Assembly: GCA_010094045.1 (NCBI GenBank)
Contig: ML986705.1
Span: 88,268 to 152,267, forward strand
DNA length: 64,000 bases
From: Lojkania enalia
Lineage: Eukaryota > Ascomycota > Dothideomycetes > Pleosporales
Direction of reading: 5' to 3'
Each line of letters opens with the position of its first letter. Positions within the stretch are counted from its first letter, which is position 1. Below are positions 45,181 through 56,307 of this stretch, one piece after another. A program made the position numbers and the translations under genes. The notes beneath the pieces are model-generated. The model saw only the letters and a list, made by a program, of their open reading frames with translations. It made no database searches and was not told the origin of the DNA.

Positions 45181-48100
45181 CGTGGAAGCCCGATAATAAA
45201 GTCGTGAAATCATCTAGCACTAAATTGAGCCCTCTCACATCTCTCAGTCTCACTTTCAGCGCTGACGCTGAGGTGTAGATAGGTATACAGGACAATCAAA
45301 ACTTATGTGTCCAAAGCTTTTGCCTAAATATGTCAGAAAGAACATAGCGCTAGCTATCACTATCCTACAGTAATAGTTGTACTGTAAAAGAGCAGCTTCA
45401 CAGAGCCATCTTCCATTATTGGGTACTTACATCGATGCTGGGAATCTGGTAGCTTGCGGCGAAAGAATTGGTGACACGACACCAAAGCATGATGGAGCGG
45501 GGAAAACGACGACACAGCGACCCGTGAAAGAGTAGGGCCAGTTGTCTCAGTAGGAAGTTGCAAAAGCACTAGGGGCAGTGATTTTAGGTAGGCGGGTGAC
45601 CGGGCCGGCGCCGTTCTTGTTTGCATAAATCTATTGTGACCCTTCCTCGGGGGCCAGTCTCCGTATACTGGCAGCATGTTGTCCCAAAGCCCATTCAAGA
45701 TCGCTAGCAGCAATCCCAAACGCCCAAGCGAGCTCGTACTTATTAGTATCATAAACATCTCTACCCTGGTACGTACAAGCGCTGTTAAGGACGTGCACCA
45801 GGCGCAGGAAACCGAATCGCAAGTTGTTCTGGAAACCAGTTTGGTGCGTGAATGGTCCAAGAGGGAGAAGGCTTCGGTTCAAGCTATCAAGGGTCAATAG
45901 ACCCTTCCTTCCTCTCTTGACTTGAAAAGGTGCTCTGGCTGCGCGAAGGGAGCGCAGGAACTTAATGCATCTCTGTTCCACGTTCTGACTGAGATCTAGC
46001 ATATCACGCTCCTCTCGCTGGCTCAGGCGCGTAAACCCTTTATTCTTTAGACGTTTGTTTCCGTTCTTCTCAAAATTAATGATTTTGACGAGGACTAGTA
46101 GACAGTTGGGGAAGAGGACATTGTAACGCTTCTCCAAAACCAGGTTGTAGAGCTCGTCGTTGGTCATGCTATTATATACGCCAGATTTTAGGGAGTCCAA
46201 AATTCCCGTTATCAATTCCATATACAATTGGAATCGTTCGTGTTGAAAGTCGCGTTTATTCCTGTTTGGTTGGCTCCGCTGATCTAAGACAAGAACAATA
46301 TTAATAGCCATTTTTTCACAGCTTATAAGAAATGAATAGAAAAGAAAAGAAAAGAAAATACCGGAGATAGCCTCTTACCTTCCCTGAATCTCTGGGCTAT
46401 GACAGCACAGTCATCGCGCACACCACTCATCCAAGAGCTCTCTCTCCAGGTGCCATTGGCTCGACGGAATGCTTGTGTCGCCTCAATAATAAAAAGGCTT
46501 CGCAATTCACTTTTGTCCTCAAGGTAGTTGAGAGCATAGCTCGGATGGAAGCAATTCACACAAGTGTAGCGTCGACCTCGGACAGTGACTTGACAATCGC
46601 GGGTGCGTCCAATGCCGATGCACTGGAAATCCTTGTACTTAGTAGAATGCGGGCTGCGATAACAGCAGAGCACCACATCTGGCTGCTTCTGTTCGATCAT
46701 ATAAAGGAATATAGCATATGCTTCATCTAGCTCTTCCTCATATAGCCCTAGGTTTTCGCTTACAGGGAGCTTTTGAAAGGGGAACGCGTCGAAGCAGCTT
46801 ATCTTCTCTATGCCATACCCAGTAACTGTCTTACAGACTTCGTCAACAGCATCCAAAGTATCGCAATCCTTCACTGTTTGGTGGTGATCGGAGAAGTAGC
46901 GTTGATGCTTTGCTGGCTGTTGAAGAACAATCACAACACCGCCTTTCGTCTCCGGCATAGCGAGCCATTTTGCAAACTTAACCTCATCCTCGGAAATATC
47001 TCTTCGACGTTTTTGAAGACGACAGCCATAACTCTCAATTGCTCGAGCATGGTCCCCAGGACCAACAAAGGGATTTGGAATTGATAGTCCAGAACTGAAA
47101 AGAGGTTTGAGCCGATGATCGATGGGAATCCCCAGGCACAAATCCGGCAATTGACCACCTGCCATAGTCCCCATTTAGACTCCTGTAAATAACTAGAAAT
47201 AGGGTTCGGATAAAGGCTTCTTTTTGCTAACGCCGGCATGGTGCATTATATATAGCCGCTGGGGCTTCGACAGACGGAGTTGGCAGTGCAAAAGTCTATG
47301 GCGCAGCAAAATGCAGGCTGCCTTGTCTATTCTGCCAAGTCTCAGCGAAGAACGATATCCCGTCAAAGCGTCAGCCTAGCCAACAGATCCAGGGAGAAAA
47401 GGCGGCGTGATGGGCAATGATTGCACCAATCACACCTAATTTTGATTAATCAGCGTAGGCGACGCACCAACTGTTCTCGTATCCGAAGTCATTGTCGCCT
47501 ACCCCCGACCAACACACATTTTGCATGCATACGACTTCAACCATCAATAATCGCTTCATATTTCCCAATAAGATAAAATAGGCGATCACCGGATGTACCA
47601 TGCCACCGAATGCACCATCGACCCTACACGCACCGCCTATCTTCCCAGATGCGCCGAGATAGAAAAGTCTGTTGCCTATTCAAGTCTCCCAGCCACACGA
47701 CTTCAGTCGATATCGCCGGAGATCTGACCGCGTCACAAGCCTTACGACAGAACCGAGCCAATACATGTCTACTCCTTAGTCCGTGACCGGGCGGTTGCAG
47801 CCGCCGCTCACCTGAACCGGAAATTATATTGTTTATTTATGATCATTGTACGCGAACATGCTCACAAAGACGCCTTGCCCGGATTTCCGGGAATTGAGAA
47901 CGCCTCTCCAGCTGAGATATCAGGACTCACTATCGTCTCCCTCTGCACACTGCCACTCGGGCACTTCATATAGTAGTCCGTACATCGAAGTGTACTGTAG
48001 AATCTTTTCGACTCTACGCCATTGTGTTGTGTGAAGGCGGTTACGCGCATGCAGAAATGCCCGTCACGGATCTGTCTCATAACATCTAGCACCATCGGTC

Positions 48101-49276
48101 TTTCGAGATTTTTGAAATATCGAGAAACGAGTCTTGTTCAATGTTGCATTATAATCTCTAGAGAACCATTTTTAGAATCCAATGATTAGTAGGACTTGAA
48201 TATCTAATAGCAATTACAACTTCTAGTAGCTAACTTATTAATGTGTTGGGGTCTGCCGCTAGGTGCATTCTCGAAGGACAATTAGTAGAAGATAAGACAG
48301 ACTAGAAAACGAGAAACGGAATTTTGTAGGTAAAGGATAGACTACGCCTAACCAGTTAAATGATGCCTAAAGGGCAAGGATGTCCGGAGGGCCGTAGTGA
48401 GATTTTAGTATCCCTGGTGGTGCGGTACGGACAGTTTACCTACTTACGGTGTTTATACGCGCTAAAGGATTTTATTAATTACTCTAGGGACCGATCGTAG
48501 TCCGGTAACGGCTACTAATACCTTTATTCTTATATCTTATGCATATCATATATTATATTTAGACACTACAAGTAGTGTGTAATAAATAGGCTCGCAGTCT
48601 ATATAATCCGATATTCAAAAAAAAAATTTTTTAACTAAATAGGTTGTTTAGCAGCCTTAATTATCAATGCTTAGTAGGCATCCGTGGTTTAGCGGAACTG
48701 TGTAGTAAGAAACAGCCAAGTAGACAGTTTTAGGGGTTTCGTTTTCTGTATCCGAGAAATGGACGGTAGGACCGGAAGGAACAGAGGGTGGCTTTCGTAT
48801 GGAATTTCAGGAATGAATTCGTATAAACCCTAAACTATTAGTGCAGGGGTCTTGTGTTGCGACAGGGTCACAGGCACGACAGGGATGCGCGAAGAACAGG
48901 AAAACAAGGCTATCAGGAGCGGTGCAGCACTATCAATAGAGGATACAATCTCCATTTGTCCCTGCTAGCATTATTAATCACTTTATGTGCCTCAATCCCC
49001 CTTTCCTAACAATATACTAACCCAACACTTTAGACTTAACATATTCTATAAACGAGCAAGCCACTTTAACGTACCTACAAGCGAGCGGTCCACCCTATCA
49101 ACAAAACGCGACGCGTGAGCTTTCAACAATGTAGCAACGAAACAACAAAAATGCAGCCTAAAACGAGAACCAAGTTAACTTAGCCCTCTCAGCTACCAAA
49201 AGAGGCTAAATAAATAGCGAGAAGCGCGCTGCCTCAACATTTAATGCGATTCGAACGATCGTATATCAATAACGCG
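45181..49276. repeat. Unit B of the UDG-like-gene repeat
   Basis: Starts abruptly at CACGTGGAAGCCCGATAAT (matching 32018 in A and 53100 in C) and ends inside the left arm of the palindromic pogo derivative at an LTR junction. 47166-49070 is the gene's 5' flank and contains no recognised gene. Confidence 0.7.
45256..47165 (-). pseudogene. UDG-superfamily-like / zinc-knuckle fusion, copy B, broken
   Basis: Exon 1 (47165-46379) is open and exactly as long as in A and C, with all the UDG-like strings including CVNCFHPSYALNY. Intron 1 is 95 bp (46378-46284) and joins G|AT as in the other copies. Exon 2 opens DQRSQPNRNKRDFQ and stays in frame to EEGSQ, then hits a stop at 45631; beyond it the sequence that should encode the linker and the first zinc knuckle is scrambled and in other frames. 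The second intron and the final CCHC half (SFGHISFDC) are still readable to 45256. A truncated product of about 480 residues without zinc knuckles could still be made. 46501-46701 is identical to copy C. Confidence 0.65.
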
Positions 49277-49585
49277 CGTCACAGAACGCTTACGTGCGGC
49301 TGGTTAAATGCACTTCAGGCAGTCAACTCTATTTCTACGTACTACGTGTGAATGTCAAGACGTTGCGTAAAGACTGGAGATATCTACATTGTGCAGGTTT
49401 TTATAGGGACTAGGTCTATGCTACTGCCGGACTAGCCGGGTCGGCGAAACCTTCCTCCATCATGGTCGTGCCGTGTCAACCATACTCTGGCTGGCAGTAA
49501 GTTTGGCAGCTATCGCTGGCAGCTGGTTCGGGGCATTATGGTAGGAGTGGTGTAGATACAGAGGTGTGGCAGTGTTACCGTGACA
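49277..49585 (-). mobile_element. 303-bp-family LTR, copy 3
   Basis: 309 bp, starts CGTCACAGAACGC (TGTCACGGACG in copy 2) and ends GTTACCGTGACA, the same orientation as copy 2. Flanks ACGCG and GGACC do not match: the left side is pogo arm of unit B, the right side a different pogo piece, so it sits at a rearrangement junction. Confidence 0.7.
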
Positions 49586-50657
49586 GGACCAGCCTGGTTC
49601 TAAGACACCTACTCCTTATTTCCGAGCCTTTCGACCAACGCCTAAGCCTTAGAGACTTATAAAGCACCTCTATAGGTAATATACTATCGTGAGCATTAAT
49701 GCTCTTATCTTTAGTATTAATTTTCAAGTCGGAGCTCGTCATTTTCCTTAGCAAGTAGGACAGCTGACTGTATAACCAGCTCACAGCCTTTTATAAGCCG
49801 ATTGAACGCCTAGCTAGTAGGCTTTGTAACTTGCGCTGTAGAAAGCTTTTAGGCAAGCGAGCTTACTTAATCAATTAGTTAGTTATACATAGTGTTTCTA
49901 ACATCTATATCTCTTCGTGTGACAAGCCTGGCGGAGACAGGCTTCTTGTTACTATCTAGAGCTAGGACTGGAAGTAACGATAAAACGTGCTCAGCGTTGA
50001 ACGGCACAAGCCTTATAGCTAGAAACCCGCTTTTAATTAACTCTTTATAAAGAATTAATAACCGTATTTGAACGTAAATAGATAAAAAGTCTATTTTATC
50101 GACGCAAAATATACTTTACAAAGTAAGCTCTTACACTTCGCGTCTATATATTGTCTTAAGAGGAGAGTAGCAGCTGCTATCAAGTGGCTGAAGCAAATAT
50201 AGCGTATGAGCCGGCATATAAAGCGTTACAATATTATTCTCTTTATAGTACGTATTGAACTTAGGCGTCGCGTAGCTGTTGTAACCGTCGATAATAATAA
50301 GTAGACGGAAACCTTCTACTATAAAGTCTTTTATAAATAGCACATACAACTAACTAATTGAGTAAGTAAGCTCGCTTGCCTAAAGGTTTTCTACAGCGCA
50401 AGTTACAAAGCCTACTAGCTAGGCGTTCAATCGGCTTATAAAAGGCTGTGAGCTGGCTATGCAGTCAGCTGTCCTGCTTGCTAAAGAAAATGACGAACTC
50501 CGACTTGAAAATTAATACTAAATATAAAATCGTTAATAATCCCGACAGTATATTGCCTATAGAGGTGTTTTATAAGACTCTAAGGCTTAGATGTTGGTTG
50601 AAAGGCTCGAAAATGAGGAGTAGGAGGGGTCTTAGAACCAGGCTGGTCCTGCGCGCC
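49586..50657. mobile_element. Palindromic pogo transposase derivative (catalytic/C-terminal half)
   Basis: On the minus strand, 50349-50131 reads FRLLIIIDGYNSYATPKF and ENNIVTLYMPAHTLYLLQPL, the DG-x-x-S-H and HLLQPLD region of DDE_1 transposases. The C-terminal part follows with GFLAIRLVPFNAE. The segment 49586-49880 reappears inverted at 50340-50657 (AGGACCAGCCTGGTTCTAAG at one end, its complement at the other). Arms are about 300 bp, loop about 460 bp. Stops prevent activity. Confidence 0.6.
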
Positions 50658-51105
50658 AGCGCGCACCACCAACGTGCTCGATTTGCTATATTCAAGGTTA
50701 CAACAGGACTCAATGTGCAAGAGTTCAAAATAAATCTATATAGAATTATAATATAAAATAATTTGTGGTTGTCGCGCAAATCGTCAAAAGACGCTGTACT
50801 TTTGGTGGGGTTGCCAGCTTCCTGGTGTTGCCAGCCAGGTGGTGGAGCACGTTACTATATATTCCCCCACTGTTCTTGACCGATAGGTCAAGGATACCAT
50901 CATCACAACCATCAATACATCCATCAATACAACCCTCATACGATCTCTACCCACTCTTGCTTACATCTACGCTAGCCGATGACGAATTTGAGATTTCAAT
51001 TGGAACAAGATTGTGAGATTCGGTATGTCACAATTCGTCAGAGAAAATTGTCATGGTCAAACTAGTCAGCATCTAGACGCATATAAGTTTAAAGGTTCCT
51101 AGTTC
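50658..51105. other. LTR-like promoter fragment, no gene
   Basis: 50850-50955 matches 44455-44565 (TATA followed by C-rich repeats). A plus ORF at 50765-51016 spans it and is not supported. Left end adjoins the pogo palindrome. Confidence 0.4.
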
Positions 51106-51255
51106 TGCCACATGTTCTACTATCCTATTATAGTTGGTCTGTTTTTTCAGGCCTATATAGTCTCGCCATCGCCAGCTTCTACCGAGGCAGACCACTTACC
51201 CTCCTTCAATACATCAATATTTGCCTCAGCAATTGATGCTCCCTGATACGCGACA
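51106..51255 (+). mobile_element. 150-bp-family solo-LTR-like element, copy 4
   Basis: Starts TGCCACATG and ends GATACGCGACA. Flanking pentamers AGTTC (51101-51105) and AGCTC (51256-51260) differ by one transition, so a target duplication is likely. Confidence 0.7.
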
Positions 51256-51570
51256 AGCTCTTATAGTGTTAATAGATCAGGCGACGGTTGTACTTCATCA
51301 GCTTCATAGAAAATTACGTCACTACGAATTGTCATCATTCTGTCAGACACCTAGATGAACCAATGATATATTATAGAAATGCCTCGAGCCGTTCTCTCGT
51401 CAATAATATTATTCAATTTTCAGCCTTACTACATACCAACGATTCCTGGGCACCATCTATGTGGCTTCCGAGGATGCGGACGCAACCTTCCTCATATCAT
51501 CACTTCTTTTCACATCCTCCATAACATTCATGTCGCCATCGATAGCCCTATGGCCTGTACTACCCACTAG
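51256..51570. other. 315-bp stretch absent from the 29.5-kb copy
   Basis: Two overlapping plus ORFs (51288-51524, 51379-51570) have no domain. The related site at 29545 joins the 150-bp element directly to the next segment. Confidence 0.4.
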
Positions 51571-53175
51571 TCTATCTATATCTTGTATAGTTAGCTCTGT
51601 CGATCTTTTGAGAGTATAATCGCTCTCCTTCTCGTAGATTCCTACTAATAAAATAGTTCTTCATCGCTTCTCAGTCTCCTAATAGAAGAGAATATCGTCC
51701 TACAAAAGCGGACAAGATCATCATCGTCACGAGCATTATGGGAACAGAGAGCATCGTTCTGATCGGCTGCTAGGATCACATCATATTCATGGTCTTGTAG
51801 AGGTTTTACTTGAGACGATAGTGAAGCTCAATTCTAGATAGGATATTGCATCAAATTTCCGAAGGACAGACCTCGGCATGTTAGTATTTATGCTTGTGTT
51901 AAATTCCGAGTAATAGAGAGAAATTCTCTTCTTCCTCCTGTTGTATTATCCCTAGTAGACCTTTTTAGGATTTTCACCTGGGCTTTTAAATCTGAGGATT
52001 TATAGGACTATTAAAATCCGGCCACCCCCTCTAAGTAGCTATTAAACTATTTAGTATTCTCTAACTTATCTTTTTCTAAATCTACTCCTTTTTATACTAC
52101 TTATATAATATTTATTATATATACTACAGCTTTTAATTAGGAACTCTTTTTTACTATTAAAATATAATATATTATATAAGCGAGACGCGCATAAGTAAGG
52201 GAATTTGAGCTAGCAATTACTAGAAGAGAACTCCCAAGCTATTCTGCAAGAGACTGGACAATAACTTAGGTGTTTTATACGGTCAGTTCAGTTTGATTGG
52301 GAACTGTAATATCTCTTTTCGTTTGCTTGCCCTGCACCTCATTCTCCGCTTGAAGCGGTTGATCAGAGAGATATGTCGTAGTAGACTTGCACATGACCTT
52401 AGAGGGACATCGCATTTTAAGAACTTTTGGACACTTTGAGCCTCTCTAATATTGTGTGCTTTGAACCAGCCGGTGTTTGCAACACATTCAATAGAGTTGG
52501 CCGCGCAGGATCGCACAGGAGAATGTGTACATCCAAAGGTGTCATAGGCATATGGCGATTGTTGAAGTTCTAGGACGCAACGCGACCGACAAATTCTATG
52601 CAGTCGAGTGAGAGGCTCAGCTCGACGCAGCGTCCTGTACACCCAACTGTTCCTTCCTAGATGCCCTAGTGGACTTTGCCGCGGTTCAAACTTAGCCGGG
52701 AGGACCGGCGCTCTTGTGGTCAATCTAGTGCTAGTAAATCGAGCATGTACAGGGACGAGGCATTGACACGATGCTTTTGGCAGGCCGCGATTGCCTGCGT
52801 CAGCCTCGGCGCAAAAATGAGTCTGCATGGCTAATCTTAGCGCTAGAGATTAGACCCCCACGACACTGTCGGACGAATTATGAAAGGGCCGTACATCATG
52901 ATTTGTCCCAAGATGGTTTCCGGGCAGCTTTTCGCCCGCACAGCTCGAAACAAATACTAGCGGAGGGAGGCTAAGCAATCTAACCATGGCAATGTAGATA
53001 TGTATATGTATATAAATAAGAGGGATCGTCTGCAAAAGCAACCTCACTACATATCTTCTTAACTCCTGCCCTAATCATCTCGGAATATAAAAACAAGGTA
53101 TGTGGAAGCCCGATAACAAAGCCATGAAGTCATCTAGCACTAAATTAAGCCCTCTCACATCTCTTAGTCTCATTT
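51571..53175. repeat. Unit C, 3' flank of UDG-like gene plus shared segment
   Basis: 51571-52035 pairs with 29546-30010 and 52150-53175 with 31190-32092. C has an extra stretch of about 150 bp (about 52480-52640) where A is shorter. No gene recognised; the minus ORF at 52283-52828 spans it without a domain. Confidence 0.65.
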
Positions 53176-55038
53176 TCAACGCCGACGCTGAGGTGTAGAT
53201 GGGTATACAGGACAATCAAAACTCATGTGTCCAAAGCTTCTACCTATATATTTTAGAAAGAACAGAGAGTTAGCTATCATTGTCCTGCAGTAATAGTTGT
53301 ACAGTATAAGAGCAGCTTCACAGAGCCGTCTTCCATTATTGGGTACTTACATCGGTAACACTGTGTCTCTGGACAGCTGGGGGAGGAGTGCCCGGTTCGA
53401 TTGCACCTAGTGCAGGTGGATGACGGGGCCGATGCCGTTCTTGTTGGCGAAGATCTATAGCCACTGGCGTATCCAGTCTGTCGAATGCTACTGTTGATCG
53501 TAAGCGAATTTAACTGACTTATAATCCCATCGTCTTCCTCGGAGACCCGTCCCCGTGTCCTGACGGTATGCTGTGTCAAGGCTAATTCAAGGTAACTAGC
53601 AGCAAGTCTGAACGCCCGAGCGAGCTCATTCCTATTAATATCGTGGACATCTCTACCCCGGTACGTATGAGCATCGTTAAGGATGTGCGCCAGGCTCAGG
53701 AAACTGAGTCGCAGGTTGTACTGGAAACCAGTCTGGTGCATGAAAGGTCCAAGAGGGAGAAGGCTTTGCTTCAAACCGTCAGAGGTGAGCAGACCTTTCC
53801 CTCCTTTCTGGACTTGCAAAGGTGCTCCAGCTACACGGAGAGAACGTAGGAACTCAGAGCACCTCTTCACCACATTCCGTCTGAGATCTCGTATATCGCG
53901 TTTCTCTCGCTGGTGCAGTTGCACAAACCCTTTATCCTGCAGTCGGTCGCCTCCATTATCCTCAAAATTAATGATTTTGACGAGGACTAGCAGGCAGTCG
54001 TGGAAGAGGACGTTGTAACGTCTCTCCAAAAAAAGGTTATAGAGTTCTTTGTTGGTCATATCATTATATACGCCAGATTTTAGGGAGTTCAAAATCCCCA
54101 TTATCAATTTCATATATGACTGGAATCGCTTGCGCTGGAAGTCGTGCTTAGTCCAGCTTGGCTGGTCCTGTTTATCTTAAGAACGAAAGCAATGTTAGCA
54201 GCCATTCTTTACAGCTTATAAGACAATAAAATATCAGGAGCAGTCTCTTACCTTCGAAGTCCATCTGGACTATGGCAGCGCAGTTTTCGCGCACTTTGGT
54301 CATCCAAGATCTCTCTCTCCAGGTACCATTGGCTCGACGAAACGCTTGTGTTGCCTCAATAATAAAGAGGCTCCGCAATTCACTTTTGTCCTCAAGGTAG
54401 TTGAGAGCATAGCTCGGATGGAAGCAATTCACACAAGTGTAGCGTCGACCTCGGACAGTGACTTGACAATCGCGGGTGCGTCCAATGCCGATGCACTGGA
54501 AATCCTTGTACTTAGTAGAATGCGGGCTGCGATAACAGCAGAGCACCACATCTGGCTGCTTCTGTTCGATCATACGAAGGAATAGATCATATGCTTCGTC
54601 GAGTTCTTCCTCATATTTCTCCAGGCTTTTGCTTACAGGGATCTTGTGAAAAGGGAACGCGTCGAAGCAGCTTACTCTTTCCACGCCATACCCAGTAATT
54701 GCCTTGCAGACTTCGTCAACGGCACTCAGAGTATTGCAATCCTTCACTGTTTGGTAGTGATCGGAGAAGTAGCGTTGATGCTCTGCTGGCTGCTGAAGGA
54801 CAATCACAACGCCGCCTTTTGTCTCCGGCATGGCGAGCCATTTTGCAAACTGGATCTCATTATTAGAAATATCTTTTCGATATTTTTGAAAATAACGGCC
54901 ATAATTCTTAATTTCTCGAGCATGGCCTCCAAAACCAACTGAGGGATTTGGTGTTGTAAGTCCGGTACTGAAAAGGGGTTTGAGCCGATGGTCAATTGGA
55001 ACCCCCAGGCACAAACCTGGTAATTCAACCTCTGCCAT
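53176..55038 (-). CDS. UDG-superfamily-like / double CCHC zinc-knuckle fusion protein, copy C, 559 aa
   Basis: Exons 55038-54252, 54175-53351 and 53243-53176 splice to one open frame. Intron 1 is 76 bp and intron 2 is 107 bp, with the same phases as copy A. Start MAEVELPGLCLGVPIDHRLK. The UDG-like strings are all kept: GGVVIVLQQPAEHQ, FDAFPFHKIP, QPDVVLCCYRSP, CVNCFHPSYALNY with HPS at 207-209. The linker before the zinc knuckles is about 23 residues shorter than in A. Knuckles are CTRCNRTGHSSPSC (about 517-530) and CYRC plus RSFGHMSFDC (535-548), the second again completed by intron 2 removal. It is the least decayed of the three copies. Likely a nuclear nucleic-acid-binding protein; whether it acts as a glycosylase is open, since the motif-1 water-activating Asp/Asn is not obvious in LQQPAEHQ. 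Confidence 0.7.
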
Positions 55039-56307
55039 AATGCCTATGTAGATGCCTGTGGATGATTGGAAATGGAGTTAGGACGAATGCTTCCTTTCGC
55101 TAGCGCCGGCATAGTGCATTATATATAGTGGCTGGGGCCTCGACAGACGGAATTGGGAGGGCAGACGTCTATGGCGCAGCAAAACGCAGGCTGCCTCATC
55201 TATTCACCCACGTCTCAGCGAAGAACGGATCCAGTCAAAGTGTCAGCCTAGCGAACAGATCCAGGGAGAAAAGGCTGCATGATGGGCTGTGATTGCGCCA
55301 ATCACAGCCGATTTTGATCAATCAGCGCAGGCAACACATCAACCGTTCTCGTATTTAAAGCCATTGTCGCTTACCCCCGACCGACACGCCTTTTGCATGC
55401 ATACAACTTCAAACTATCAGCATCCACTTGATATTCCCTAATAAGACAAAATAAGCGATCGCCGGATGTACCATGCCGCCGAATGCACCGTCGATTTTGA
55501 GATTGTCTAAATATCGAGAAACGAGCCTCGTTCGATGTTGCATTCTAGAGAACCAATTTTAGAATCCAATAATTAGTAGGACTTTAATATCTGATAGCAA
55601 TTACAACTTCTAGTAGCTAAGCAGCCAACTTGTTAATGTGTTTGGTCTACCGCTAGGTATATTCTCGAAGGATAATTTATGTAAGATAAGATGGATTAGA
55701 AAACGAGAAATAGAATATTGGAGGTAAAGGATGGGCTACGCCTAACTAGTTAAATGATGCCTAAAGGGGAAGGACGTCCGGAGGCCCGTAGTAAGATTTT
55801 AGCGTCCCCGGTGATGCGGTACGGAGAGGTTCCCTACTTACGCGCCAAAGGATTTTATTGACTACTCTAGGAACCGATCGTAGTCCGGTAACAGCTACTA
55901 ATACCTTTATTCTTGTATCTTCTGCATATCATATATTATATTTAGACACTAAAAGTAGTGTATAATAAATAGGCTCGCAGTCTATATAATCCGATATTCA
56001 AAAAAAAATTTTTAACTAAATAGGTTGTTTAGCAGCCTTAACTATCAATGTTTAGTAGGCATCCGTGGTTAGCGGAACTATGTAGTAAGAAACAGCCAAG
56101 TAGACAGTTTTAGGGGTTTCGTTTTCTGTATCCGAGAAATGGACGGTAGGAACAGAAGGAACAGAGTGTGGCTTTCGTACGGGGTTTCAGGAATGAGTTC
56201 GTAGAAACCCTAAACTATTTGTGCAGGGGTCTTATGTTGCAACAAGGTCACAAGGTTACAGGCGGGACAGGGATGTGTGAAGAACAGGAAAACAATGCTA
56301 CCAGCAG
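55039..56307. repeat. Unit C, 5' flank of UDG-like gene with internal deletion
   Basis: Follows A and B to about 55493, then jumps over about 480 bp present in both and resumes at AAATATCGAGAAACGAGCCT. The TATA-like element is at about 55116-55132. No gene recognised. Confidence 0.65.

Noticed and set aside
53643..54018. Plus-strand ORFs inside the three UDG-like genes
   Set aside because: Shadows of the minus-strand coding sequence; they do not keep boundaries among the copies.
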